NCBI GenBank assembly: GCA_023078555.1
Contig: CM041196.1
Location: 806,001-870,000 of the forward strand
DNA length: 64,000 nucleotides
Direction of reading: 5' to 3'
Source: Ulva prolifera
Lineage: Eukaryota > Chlorophyta > Ulvophyceae > Ulvales > Ulvaceae
Below the pieces are notes generated by a model that was given only the letters and a program-made list of their open reading frames with translations, made no database searches and had not been told where the DNA came from. Each line of letters begins with the position of its first letter. Position 1 is the first letter of the stretch. This document shows positions 35,501-53,213 of this stretch, piece by piece. A program made the translations under genes and the position numbers.

Positions 35501-36660
35501 AGTCTGTGCTTTACTTCACATGCACTTTACTTCACATTACTTCGCATTCTGCAATCATGTGTGTTTGACAGCTGAGAGGACCTTGGATCATCCCAGCAGT
35601 GGCGCTGGATGCAACATGCTTGTGAAGCAGGTTCAAGCAGGTTCCCCTGCGTGCTTGTGTGCAAGCCAGCATGTGTATGAAGCATGCACTTTGAGCGTCT
35701 AGCGGCTGCTGGTGAAAACCCTACAGAAGATTACATGGGTCCAGCAAGCTCCTGCACGCGAGCCAAGTGCAGCCCGAGCCTGGAATAGTAGGGCGTGTGC
35801 GTTTGTGTTGCTTCTACAGCAGCAGGCTTCACTCAAACCCAATACGGAGTTGAATTCGGAACAACATCTATGCATCACATGTGCGAAGTGTCCACGACAA
35901 CGGCGTGTCTGTGCATGCAGGGTGCAAACCCAACTCCACGACCGATCCGGAACCGCAAGAGGGTGATGTCCGCCTGATGCCCGTCAGAGGCACCGCCGCG
36001 CTGACCGCGCCGTGCGATCCCGTCCACTTTGGTGGCGTTGAGATCTACCATGACGGCCGCTGGGGCCGCATCTGCGGTGGAGTCCGTTCCGCAACTTACA
36101 ATGTGGATGTGGTCGTGTGTCGCCAGCTGGGCTTCCCCTTCGGATCTGTCACGGACTCGCCCGATGCAATTCCCGGTGAATTTGATCATGCCGAGGGTTC
36201 CCCAGCACTGGTGTGGGCCTCGCAGGTGCGGACCGTGACAACACAGACAACGCAGATAACACGCAGATCACACCCTGTAGTGAGCTATGCGTGCAGTTGC
36301 CTGCGATCCAGACATCATGCATACATGCACCTCTAGCCGCGTTGTTCCTGGTCTGCGGAATTATCTAGTCTGCAAACGCTATCTACACTGCCCGAATATT
36401 TTTCTTTCTTGGGATTGTCTTGTGCCCGCGAGCGCATGCGGACTGTGTTCAGGTCGTGTGCACGGGCAAGGAGCACCATCTGCTCGACTGCAAACTCCCT
36501 CAGAACTTTGGAGAGGATCGGCTGCCCAGGCGAGACTCTTTTTATGGGTACGATTCCAAAGATGAAGATCTGTACGACGATGACGGCATCAGGCGCGCCG
36601 GATGCAGGAGGTCCGAGAGCGGATGGTTCACTGTCGTGTGCCGCGATTTCGAGATCTCTG
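26295..36660 (+). CDS. SRCR-domain protein, eight domains (plus-strand paralogue)
   Basis: A signal-peptide-like exon (26295-26508) splices in phase to eight scavenger receptor cysteine-rich domains, here called A to H. Exons: A 27260-27471 and 28285-28501; B 29067-29296 and 29539-29716; C 30678-30928 and 31268-31421; D 31955-32476; E 32741 to about 33130; F 33714-33886 and 34297-34507; G 34979-35365; H 35921-36225 and 36453-36660. Introns between domains are phase 1 and those inside domains phase 0. H ends in phase 1, so at least one more exon follows, not identified; the start codon lies in an upstream exon, also not identified. SRCR domains are extracellular binding modules stabilised by disulphides; multi-SRCR proteins are known in green algae. 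The ligand is unknown. Weak points: the A donor is GTTTGT and the E donor position reads GC, not GT. Confidence 0.82.
27260..28501 (+). CDS. SRCR domain A (two exons)
   Basis: Exon 1 (27260-27471) encodes TEGDVRLASRVDVNGYATG through DALVACRQLGF. Exon 2 (28285-28501) encodes EVRVPFALENLGCTGNETSL to VYVACG. Exon 1 is 212 nt, the same length as its minus-strand counterpart. Exon 2 has a Tyr-rich insert (DPYTYSYDYYGRAYD) between conserved cysteines. The intron holds SINE-like sequence. Confidence 0.85.
28014..28070 (+). mobile_element. SINE-like element, short copy in intron
   Basis: A 57-bp insertion between perfect 12-bp repeats CACATCACGTTT (28002-28013 and 28071-28082), ending GGCTTTGTCCTTGTAA. 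It is a strongly 5'-truncated member of the family seen at 7456-7637. Confidence 0.75.
28100..28222 (+). mobile_element. SINE-like element, second copy in the same intron
   Basis: GT-rich body followed by CGGTGCTACCTGCCTCG and a diverged end TTTGTCCGTGCAA. It matches the 3' part of the copies at 7456-7637 and 53214-53693. Target duplication was not resolved. Confidence 0.6.
29067..29716 (+). CDS. SRCR domain B (two exons)
   Basis: Exon 1 (29067-29296) encodes EGDVRLSPINASEDGS to EVACRRLGFPQAFQ and has a Gly-rich insert after VCDS. Exon 2 (29539-29716) encodes VEDGEARARTERVPIVLAGA to DVYLVCY. Spacing, phases and the motif TERVPIVLAGA match domain B of the minus-strand gene. Confidence 0.85.
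30678..31421 (+). CDS. SRCR domain C (two exons)
   Basis: Exon 1 (30678-30928) encodes RDGQLRLSGG, FAYGRLEVFLHGFWSNVC and AAQVACRALGFDGGAA. Exon 2 (31268-31421) encodes VLFADIPVGLASVDCDGTET to STVLACG. Exon 2 is 154 nt in both paralogues. Six cysteines are present, as in group A SRCR domains. Confidence 0.87.
31955..32476 (+). CDS. SRCR domain D (single exon)
   Basis: A complete SRCR domain in one 522-nt exon, phase 1 at both ends: CDKSPGTAEGAVRLRAGFG, a CDPVHTGFVQVFHAGEWG stretch with an extra cysteine, VVCRQLGFPHGTRIDPLV, an acidic Tyr-rich insert, then FDCELGD and VHVACRQFPVVEALEAV. The counterpart at 45528-46064 has the same single-exon structure. Confidence 0.88.
32741..33130 (+). CDS. 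SRCR domain E (single exon)
   Basis: Encodes EEGGLRLANGTAVANWVTG, LFFEGSWGQVCAGLFDAPDA, NVACRQLGFGAGTVVPQ, GCQGTEARLLDCG and GLVLGCVED; six cysteines. At the place where the minus-strand copy has its donor (phase 1), this copy reads GG followed by GCATGG, so the end is uncertain. A good GTAAAC donor lies downstream at 33250 but in phase 0, which would not fit exon F1. Confidence 0.78.
33592..33638. repeat. Perfect hairpin in E-F intron
   Basis: Two 20-bp arms (33592-33611, 33619-33638; TATTTCATGAACCTCTCTCA) are perfect complements with a 7-nt loop. Absent from the corresponding intron of the minus-strand gene as far as I can see. Confidence 0.9.
33714..34507 (+). CDS. SRCR domain F (two exons)
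   Basis: Exon 1 (33714-33886) encodes VEGAVRIVNRADGPTRGL and LEVFHAGAWGSICSGRS. Exon 2 (34297-34507) encodes GVAEVACRELGFATGSFQ, SPPWLASVRCNGSE, ADCELSAFGDTWTC and LRLFCSAAG. The intron falls earlier in the domain than in A, B and C. Phases match the minus-strand gene. Confidence 0.86.
34979..35365 (+). CDS. SRCR domain G (single exon, lacks first Cys)
   Basis: Encodes SNNQVRLVGGNAAPGGEWEY, RLKVLIDGFWSPINKPSRFG, VQVVCRQLGFASGARLL, CRGNEVTLADC and AAVLCTTPSG. The cysteine normally found after the W (WxxVC) is replaced (FWSPIN). The same loss is seen in domain G of both other paralogues. Confidence 0.86.
35921..36660 (+). CDS. SRCR domain H (two exons)
   Basis: Exon 1 (35921-36225) encodes CKPNSTTDPEPQEGDVRLM, CDPVHFGGVEIYHDGRWGRI and VVCRQLGFPFGSV, ending LVWASQ. 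Exon 2 (36453-36660) encodes VVCTGKEHHLLDCKLP, an acidic Tyr-containing insert, and FTVVCRDFEISG. It ends in phase 1 before GTGAGT, so the gene continues. Confidence 0.86.
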
Positions 36661-38639
36661 GTGAGTCATGCTCTTTTTATGTGACCGTGTGTGTGCACAG
36701 CCGCTGTAAGCAACCGCTTGGAGGCAAACATGCATTTCGAGGAGGCAGAAGATCCCTTGCACGGCAGGCATAATTCTTCGACAATTGCACCGTGGGCTCA
36801 TGCTAGCTGTCCATGCACATGCAATCGCACACAGCTGCATCATTGTGGTCCCTTTGTTTGACTGCGAGCACTGGTCACCGTTCATCTCTTGCACTGTGTG
36901 GCTTCTTGCCCAGTCTAAGCCTCAGATGTCTTGAGCTCTCTGTGTTCTCATCTTGTTTGACGTGGCGTGCCATGCAATGCAGAACTCGCTCGGACTGTGT
37001 ACAGATACACTGCATCCATGACCAACGTAGCCTGATATCCAGTTTCTGATGTCCGGCGTCTTGCATCACATCTGCTCGTGCAGTGAATGTGCGAAAGGGT
37101 GTGAGCCACATCCCATCAAAGAACCCCTCGCATTCGGTGTCGAGTCGGCGGTGATGAAAGCGATCAGCAATCGATCAGCAATCAGCAATCACGAAAGCAG
37201 CCGTGGCAGATCTTGTTGCAAGCGCTTCCTGCATCTTGATACAGTGTGGTGTTGCAGTTTGTTTGTGGCTATCACTGCCAACGTGGATGTGCTCGCTGCC
37301 CGTATACATTTTTCGTGCTATGTGTGTTAACACACGGAGGAATTCCTGCATGCTTCGACGTTGCCACCGCTTGCATATGTTTGCAGAGTCAGAAGTCATC
37401 CGGCGCTGATTGATGGCAGTACATACCGCAAACACTGTGATTTTACCCACAATGCAGATGTAGAGTCGGGGCATAATCGTGTGCAACTGAGATACTGTGA
37501 TGGAAGGGAACCCACCTGCTCATCAAAGAAGAATGAGGACGGCGCAGCGTGGCGTTTTCAGCAGATGTAACTCTCACTGCTTGTTTTGAGCATGCATGGT
37601 ACTCGCTGTCGCAATTTCCAGGCATTGGAAGATCTTCAAGGAGAGGCAGTGAGGCGAGTGGGTGCACGACGCCTTTCAGCCCAATGGTGTTTGCCTTTTT
37701 TTGAAGCATCTACGCTTAAGCACTTGGCGGCTTTTCGTTCTGTTTTCTTCAATATGTCGTCATGTGGGGCAGTGGCAAATGCCAAAGCAGGCGCCGATGC
37801 TGTGCTCAGGCTGCGTGCTGCCATCAGGTGTCTACAGCATATGCTATATAAAATGTCAAGCAAACAGCTGTCTCTCGGGGCCCACCGGTTCGGCGACGAG
37901 CTCACAGGTGTGCACGGGAAAGGGGTCTGGCATGCCACTGAACACTCCAATCTTGATGTGCTGCAGAGTACGTCTTCAGGTGCAATGTGTAGCCGTCATG
38001 CGAGCAGGCTAATGTGTGGGGTGCTGAGCATTGGTGATATTGTTTTCGGACATATGCAGCTTACTTCCGGAGGCGGACGAATGTCTTGCATGCACTGTAT
38101 GGAACGTGAGTTTCAGTGCGATTTCGTCAGTGCTCCTAGGGCAAGATTCTTGGGCGCCCAAGCCATCTCCCTCTGCAGGGCACACCGCTTGTTTGGCAGC
38201 TCGTCATGGAGCACACATGTGCCTTGCGACACAACAAGCATCCGAAGACAAGGGGAGTGTTGTACCGCCCTAGATGACCACCCTAGGCCTGGTAGCTGTG
38301 TTCACAGTGTTTCGAGTCCCCGTACGCGCCAGCTATCGAAAATGACGGCTGGGTCGCGTGTTCACGTGATGTGGTGACTACACATGATGCCACTATATGA
38401 CTTGTGTGCTCTACCTTGATGACGCACCGGGTGTTCCAGGATTTCACAACACTGAAATGTATCACTGGCAACAGTAGAAATTCTCACTCCTCTGAAGAGG
38501 CTATTGGCGGAGGCGACTCTAACATCGCTGCAAGTGCAAGTATGTAGCCGAATGGGTCTTGGCATGCCATTGCGTGTAGCAGCCTTGCTTCAGTTCTTTG
38601 CCTTCCCCCAACACACCCGGGCCGAAGCAAGGCCACAAC
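36661..38639. other. Downstream of domain H; last exon(s) of the gene not located
   Basis: Domain H ends with a donor, so a terminal exon should lie in this stretch, but I found no convincing acceptor with a matching piece in the paralogue. The only long open frame is listed separately at 37592-38377. Otherwise nothing recognisable. Confidence 0.4.
37592..38377 (+). CDS. Hypothetical open frame, 261 codons
   Basis: The frame begins at an ATG and runs to TGA without a recognised domain. It is rich in Ser, Arg, His and Cys (CMHCMEREFQCDF) and lacks a clear signal peptide or membrane segment. It may be chance, a part of the 3' end of the SRCR gene, or a separate gene. An open frame this long is uncommon by chance at this base composition, which is the only reason for listing it. 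Confidence 0.2.
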   Translation: MHGTRCRNFQALEDLQGEAVRRVGARRLSAQWCLPFFEASTLKHLAAFRSVFFNMSSCGAVANAKAGADAVLRLRAAIRCLQHMLYKMSSKQLSLGAHRFGDELTGVHGKGVWHATEHSNLDVLQSTSSGAMCSRHASRLMCGVLSIGDIVFGHMQLTSGGGRMSCMHCMEREFQCDFVSAPRARFLGAQAISLCRAHRLFGSSSWSTHVPCDTTSIRRQGECCTALDDHPRPGSCVHSVSSPRTRQLSKMTAGSRVHVMW

Positions 38640-39200
38640 GCAACACGCGCAGCGGCGCGCCGGGTCTACGCCCCAGGCTGCCAGGGCACCGAGGCCAGCC
38701 TACTGAACTACCGCCCCGACAGGCATGCTATCAAAGCGTATGAGTTTGGCCCCGACTTTCTGCGTGGCTGTCTAAAAGCGACAAACTCGGGGCTCGTCCT
38801 CGCCTGCGTTGAGGATCCTATGTCAGGCATGGCCTCTACTCCGCTTCTGCGTATGCTCATATGGTACATGCATGCACTTGCTGCACACTGTGCAACGAGT
38901 CTCGTGCGCCGCAGTATGCCTGACCAGGCGGCACTTGTGGGCGTGCTACATACGACGGAATATTAAGCATTCCATTAACTCTGTCAAAGCATCACTAGCG
39001 CTCCGCTGTTCAGTGATTGTGGCATACAGTGCAGGGGAGGAGGGTGCAGGTGCGGCTTGTACAACGTCTTCGCGTCAATCGTACCGATGGGCCGCCGTCG
39101 CCTTTATAGAGGTGCCGGTGCGAATCGCAGCAGCACCAAACAAGGCTGCGCATACAATCTGCTGCAAGCATGAGCCGCTGTGCACGTCCAACAAGTTCTG
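38640..39200 (+). pseudogene. Relic of SRCR domains E and F
   Basis: The stretch 38670-38835 matches the end of domain E of the plus-strand gene (GCQGTEASLL, DFLRGCLKATNSGLVLACVE) but the conserved LDC cysteine is now Tyr (LNYRPD). The following intron is also matched (TGACCAGGCGGCACTTG at 38919 and 33538; ACTAGCGCTCCG at 38992 and 33673), then a broken start of domain F (GGAGGGTGCAG). It is a partial duplicate of about 32980-33960 that has lost coding capacity. Confidence 0.75.
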
Positions 39201-39562
39201 ATATTGACAGAGCTTGATGCATTTTAAAAACAGGCTCTGTAACCTATACTATCGAGTCGAGGGCGGCCACGGGCAGAGCCTGCCCTTCTCGCCAAGGCTG
39301 GGCTCGAGTTCACGCTTGATGGGAATCTTGTGAGGCAATATCATGTCGAGTATGAGTGATATTGGGCGTGCCTGTCTACTGTGTGCTGGGCACCTTTGAG
39401 CAGGTTTGTCTTTCGCGGCACCGATGCGCATGCATGCATGGTCAACGGAGATTCCGAACAGCCGATTTAGAATCGCTAGTGGAGCGCTTTGAGCAAGTGT
39501 CTAGGTATCTTTGATATGCGGGGTGGTTTCTAGCGTCGCTTGGTGCGGGTGTACCTTTTGCT

Positions 39563-40371
39563 TTGGCAACGCCTGCGATTCTGCGTCCTGACGGTCCCCC
39601 CCCCCACCCCCCCCTCCGTGCAAATGCAGTGCAGGTGTTGCCGCCAAACCAGACCACGCCATGGTCTGCAAGAAGGTGGCAAAGGAGACCCAGATGCGCC
39701 ATGATAACGTGGCTCGTGCCTTGCGCCTGGTCACCTCTTACGCCGTACTGCGGTCTGCCTTGGAGCCGCTCTACCGTGCCCTCGCGAGGGGCGCGGGTGT
39801 GGAGCTGAATCACCGCGGGGACATCGTCGTGGTCATGCCGCGCCTGGAGATGGCGGCCGTGGACGTCGTGGTCCACATGCGCCGGCGGCCTCGTACGTGG
39901 CCGCCAGCTGCGGCACGGGAGGCGGGTGCTACGGCGGAGCGGGCGGAGGACATGTCTGCAGGAAGCCGGACCGCTTCCGGCGGGACGTGCCTGACCATGC
40001 CGCGTTCCGGTTGTTCCGTTTGCAGTCGAATCGTGTGGCTTCATGGGGAAGGCCGCCGTGAGGTTCGTCGGTCAGTTGGGGGATGTGGCCGCTGCCAGTG
40101 GGCGCATCTCCGAAGGCGTGTTTGTCCAGTGGGCGCTGCGGGTGTTGTCAGTGTCGTTTCAACGGGGCAATGCGGACATGTATCGGAAGTCTGGGCTTAT
40201 CATCTCTCGGGAGCAGGGGTTGCGGCATGATGCGGGCCTTGAGGACGTGATCCTGCCGGACTGGGTTGGGTCTGCGGTTGTAGTGTTCGTGTGTGCGTGA
40301 GTGTGTATTAAAGTTGATTCGGATGAGATTCAGTTTCGGTGTTTGTTTTCTCCCGTTCACTCTTTTGTAAA
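39563..40371 (+). mobile_element. 5'-truncated LINE with ORF2 C-terminus and 3' tail
   Basis: Flanked by 10-bp repeats ACCTTTTGCT (39553-39562 and 40372-40381). The coding part (39661 to 40300, TGA) reads HDNVARALRLVTSYAVLRSA and LNHRGDIVVVMPRLEMAAVD, then after a frameshift near 39900 MGKAAVRFVGQLGDVAAAS and DAGLEDVILPDWVG. Its start resembles the region downstream of the polymerase in non-LTR ORF2 proteins. The 3' UTR contains GTTGATTCGGATGAGATTC and ends CACTCTTTTGTAA. It defines the sense orientation of the tail repeats scattered in the window. A C-rich run lies near its 5' end (39598-39617). Confidence 0.8.
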
Positions 40372-40402
40372 ACCTTTTGCTGTGCTGAGCAATGTAGTCG
40401 AC

Positions 40403-40800
40403 CTCAACTCTCGGCTGCGTACATCATGATGAATGCATCTCCAATGCAGGCCCCCGCGGTTGTTTGAATGGCTGTCATGATCGAGTATGAGTGCAGCCAT
40501 GTCTCATGGAGTGCAATCATTGACTCCAGATTCTGGTCAGCTAGCTCCTGTTGCCTGTTGAAATGACAATCATAATCTACAGCTACCATAGTCTGTGGCA
40601 TGTTGCAAAAAAATTGCATGCTCGAGGGCTGGGACACCAGCCGTTGAGCAAGGCCTAGCTCTGCATTTGTGTCAGAGATCGTAGGTCGTTGTGTCCATGC
40701 GACCACGCACACATGCACAAGATGAAGCCTTCATGTACAAGTGTGCAACACCAACAATCCGCTCGGCAGTCCACACTATCGTATATGTAATGCTCGGTGC
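40403..40800. repeat. Dispersed repeat, copy 1
   Basis: Shares with 51045-51457 the ordered phrases AACTCTCGGCTG, ATGATGAATGCAT / ATGATCAATGCAT, GGCTGTCATGATC / GGCCGTCATGATC, CTGCATTTGTGTCAGA, and ATGCACAAGATGAAGCCTT / ATGCACAAGGTGAAGCCTT. The minus strand of this copy has a 104-codon frame (40404-40718), but the frame is not kept in the other copy, so coding is doubtful. Confidence 0.65.
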
Positions 40801-41788
40801 AGTTCATCGAATTGGCAATGCAAAAGTTGCAGGATGGTGGTGCTGGGCAGCTAGATCTGCACGGATTGACTGCTGCGGCTTGCTTGTTCAGTGTCGCTGC
40901 TGATGTCTTTGTGTCGCACGCTGTTCCTATGTGTGTGCATACCTCCTCGCCTTTGTGACACAAAGAAGCATTCAAGAAGGTCATTTTGAAACAAGGGTAG
41001 CAGCATGTGCCAGAACGGAAGACGTCACAGAGTTTTTAACATCAGGCGAGAAGATGCCACAGATGTCGTGAGTCGACTCGTGACTTTGGCAAGGCGGGAG
41101 GCGCCAGGTAGCACCAGTAGACAGCACCATTCACACAGGCAGAAACACGCATGTAGTGTAAGGGGGGTGCTTTACAGCTGCACAAACGTGCTACTCACAG
41201 TCCATTGGAAAGCCTCAAGTCACGGCCACAAGCGGTCAGCGACTGCCCTGAGACAATGTGACCCAGCCTGCTCAGAACGGGGTTGCTCGCAATCACAAGC
41301 GACTATTTCTCTACAGGGGATGAAGTTCAACAATTGTACACCGGCGGCCCTGTTGTGATGGGGCAAAGCTCTGAGCCATCATCCTCAACTAATAAAACAC
41401 ATCAAAGGCCGAAAGAAAAGGGGAAAGACTGCCACAGTCTCTTCTTGGCTTGCGCATCTAGATTGCCTCCTTCCGGAAGACATGTATTGGAGGATTCCGA
41501 TTGCTCTAGCGGCGGATGACATCAGATTCTGCACGCAAGTCATCAACCTCGCAATCGGCGGGCCGTACTCAGTGATGCATCATAGACATGTACACTCTGC
41601 GTGTAGAGGCATTGCAAGTGCATCAGTAGCGCCCATTGGCACTGTACACAACGCATCAGACAGCAGAAATTTTGGATCGTCAGACAAGAATCAAGACCTG
41701 CACGCGGAATGGCACGGGCAGGAAGCAGCCTCGCAACGTGAGCAGAATGGCACAGTTCCAGGCACGCAAAGCAGCGAGGTAGGCGCAC

Positions 41789-49841
<8,053 letters not shown>

Positions 49842-51044
49842 CTACAGTGCAGTTCAGAATAGTAGTTATCATCAGTGTACTCGAATTGGTGAAGAACAAG
49901 TGCCAGTTGACGTGAGCAGGAAGAGTCACGATGCAAACACGTCTATCTGCACACGTCAGATAAGCGCGCGACGAGGACAATCTCGATTGGCTAAATAGTT
50001 CGAAATTGGCAAGAAAGCGATGCAAAAGGAAGATGAAGACGAATCATATATTTTGGGGAATGGGAAGGGCACTGGTCATAATCAGACGAGCGACGTGGAG
50101 CGTAGGCTTTAACCAGTTGAACCTGCCATGGCGCTGAGAGGCTGGTTGTGGCAGCAGGACCTGCTAGCTGTGTCCACTGACGTGCTTGTCGCATGATTCA
50201 ACCGTACCGCTGACTGTGTGTGCGCAAATCAGGTCTTAGTACTTCGAAACGATTCAAGCGCTGCTAGCCACGACAGCACGGCGCCATGACATGCTCCGAC
50301 AGAAGCGGGACGTGCCTTCATGGCAGCTCACAATACTTGAAGATCTCTCAAACCGATGTGCTACAGAGAACGCTGGTTAGTAAATCCTTCGCCTGCCAAA
50401 TGCGCTGGGCAAGCCGTTGTCCGTTGCGGATAGGGAGGCCCGCTGGTGCTTGACCAAAGCGGTGGCCAGGAGAGCAGGCGATTGGGTAACTTGTTACCAA
50501 GTGATACGTTCGATGCACTTTCATTACGGTCCACCATATTTATGCGACTGCGCGCGTGCAGTCCAGGTTGGATCTGCGAAATTTGCATCGCAGCCTCGGC
50601 ACGCTGATGCAGCTGAGCTCTGGCATCGAACTCTGATGCCATGTAATATCTTTTTAGTGGCACCTGCGCTGTGAAGTTCGCATGCACAAGGCAACACGGT
50701 TTGTTTCGGCTAGCGAACGCAGCCACGGTCACAGCCCGCCATTCCGGTCAAGGCTGCATCGGAGCTCTCGCGTGACAGGGGTCTTGCGAAGCATCATTCT
50801 ATCCTGGTTGGCAGGCTCCTGGCGTCCCTGACTGCTGTGTCCAGGACACCGTCCAGCGGATTACCTGCTGTGCCATGGCATCACGGCGCATGGATGGTGA
50901 TTACGTATCTCGAGCGGCCGCAAGCGGAGCTCGTCGACCATGTGGTATAGGTTTCCTGTTGTCATGTGATGTGATTTCCAGCGTCGCGTGACGGAGGATG
51001 CTGTACTCTTCGCTGTGATGAAGATTGAACTGGATTTGAACTCT
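49842..51044. other. Upstream of minus-strand SRCR gene; first exon not located
   Basis: Should contain the first coding exon and promoter of the minus-strand SRCR gene. Short frames occur without recognisable content. Position 50902-50938 holds a dense cluster of rare restriction sites (see findings). Confidence 0.4.
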
Positions 51045-51457
51045 CGGCTGTGTACACCATGATCAATGCATGTTCAAGGTAGGACCACGTGATTGGATGA
51101 ATGGCCGTCATGATCAAGTATGACTCCGTGCATCTCATGCAATGCAGTCACACATTCCAGATCCTGGCCAGCCAGCTCTGTTTGCCTGCGAGGCTGAATC
51201 CCCACATCTGCCATGGTCCACAACATATGTTGCAAATGAGCTGCATGCTCAAGCACTACGTGCAAAGCAAGTTTTTCTTGTGCAAGGTCTGTGTCTGCAT
51301 TTGTGTCAGAAAGCTACATAGCTTTATATACATATATATACCTTAGATCATGTGATCTTGAAAAGAAAATCATGGATGCGTCAAGACAACCTTGCAGACA
51401 TGCACAAGGTGAAGCCTTTGTGTACAAATGTGTAAATCAGAAATCTGCTGGGCAATG
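51045..51457. repeat. Dispersed repeat, copy 2
   Basis: Homologous to 40403-40800 by ordered shared phrases (see that entry). Its right end was the target of the SINE-like insertion at 51472-51802. Confidence 0.65.
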
Positions 51458-51471
51458 CACACTGGCACGAT

Positions 51472-51802
51472 CCTCGGGCAGCGGTGTGTTGGACGCGGCC
51501 CTGTCGTGCAGCTGCGGCGTTGGGGGTTGTGTTCTTGTGTGTGGGCCGTGGGGTCTGTGTGTTACAAAGGAAAAAGCCGGAGGGGCCGGTAGCACCGTGG
51601 GGCCGGTAGCACCGTGGGGTCTGTGAGTGCGTGTGAGGGTGTGTGGGTGTGTGCTTGGCGGTCTGCGGGTCTGTGTTGTGTGCTGCGCGCGTGTTGGGTT
51701 TTCTGGGCGTGGTGGGTGTTGCATGCGTGGGTGTCTGGGTGTTTGCTTCGTCTGCTTGCGTCTTTCGCGGTGCTGCCCGCCTTGCTGCCATTGTCCTTGT
51801 AA
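51472..51802 (+). mobile_element. SINE-like element, 331-bp copy with target duplication
   Basis: Bounded by perfect 14-bp repeats CACACTGGCACGAT (51458-51471 and 51803-51816). It ends CATTGTCCTTGTAA. Inside, at 51560, is TGTTACAAAGGAAAAAGC followed by CCGGTAGCACCG, an inverted version of the 3' end, so the body is partly palindromic. The rest is GT-rich. No long conserved open frame and no obvious tRNA-type A/B box seen. Confidence 0.78.
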
Positions 51803-51816
51803 CACACTGGCACGAT

Positions 51817-53213
51817 ACAGACTATTGAGCATACATTAGTGGTGTTGAAGCGGTGCTTCGCCTATCTAGCTCTGCCTGTCTGCCCATCTATAGCTTCATA
51901 CTATGTAAGTAGTACTTTCACTGCACACGCTGAAGTGAGCACACACCTTGAACAGAACTGAAGCTATTGAACACACAGGTGGTCCGTACTCTGCTTTCGT
52001 TCACACTCGCAAACACTACACATGCAGTTAGCTCTTGGGTCTGGTGCACAGTGTTCCTGCATTCCGCATGCCACTGCCACCGCAGCCCACGGGTAAAGCT
52101 GCTGCATTGTCCCCTGTTTTGCATCTGAGCACGAGGCAGGTTCCGTAGCCCTGTACTCCGACTGAGTCACCTCTAGTCACGTCCGAAAACCTGACCTTTC
52201 CTGCAGCACCGCGGTATACCAGCGTGTTACAATGATGAAGTGTTTTGCGGGAAGGCCCGGGGCTGCGCGTGTTTTGGGCTGGAGCACGCACAGCTGCAGC
52301 GTCCGCGCGGGTGTCTTGCTTTTTGGCTCCCGCGGCCGCGGCGGCCCAAGCTGGCAGCCCGGCCGTCGCCGGCCCAACGCGCAAGTGGCCGTGAGGGCCC
52401 CCAGACCCCCACCCATTCCCGCATCCGCAGCCGTCCCCACCTCCACACCCACAACCAATCAGAGCAGCCCCGAGCGACATCGCAACACAGCATGCCGCAG
52501 CGCCGTCATCCCCCAGCCTGCCTGGGTAATTATATTTTATAAAAGCACGCCCAAGACGCGGCACACATGGGCTGTGTCCGGGAGCCGGAGCACGCGTAGG
52601 AGGCGGCCACACGCGAGCTGGCGCACGGTGGTTGTCAAAGCACCTGCGCCTGCATCCTGCGGCTGGCGAGCGAGGGGAAGGCGCACATTGTGCTGTAATA
52701 GGTATCAAGACAGCCTGAGTATGCACCCGCTCCAAGCTGGGCCCCACACTTAAGCTTGACCTTACGCCGCTCATAGGCCACCTGGCCTGAGCGGCGCTGC
52801 ACGCCCGCCCGGGCTGCCTGATAGGCGGTCGTCGCTGCGTGCGCTCGTGGCCTCGTCCGCTTCGTCGTAGTGGCGGCCCTGGCGTGCCGCGCTTCGCCGC
52901 TGTCCTCCCCGTGCGGCTGCATGTGGCCCACCATTCGGGCGCAGCCGGGTGGTGTGGGTAGGCTGGGCTGGACTTTGGGGAGTTGCGGGTATGGGTTTGC
53001 GGGTGGGCGGGGTGGTGTGCAGGGGCTGGGCGGGGTGGGTTGTGCTGGGGGAGGCGGGGGCCTCCCCGGGGCGGGGGTTTCGCTGTTTCTTTGCTCGGCT
53101 GCCTTGGCTGCGTGTGCTTTCTTTCGGGGCTCTTGCGCCTGGCTGGTGGGCGAGGTGCGGGTGGGGGTGAGCGTGTGGGTGTGCCTGTGGGGGTTGCGTG
53201 GGCTGCTTGTGTG
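51817..53213. other. GC-rich intergenic DNA with a dispersed repeat
   Basis: Roughly 52330-52620 resembles 58265-58554 (shared phrases GCAGCCCGGCC, AACACA..CAG..GCGCCGT, GGGCTGTGTCCGG). Long overlapping open frames on both strands reflect high GC and have no recognised domain, so none is called a gene. Confidence 0.4.

Noticed and set aside
51549..51806. MITE with terminal inverted repeats TGTGTTACAAAGG
   Set aside because: The inverted motif is internal on the left side: the real boundaries are set by the 14-bp duplication at 51458 and 51803, so a target-primed insertion explains the data better.
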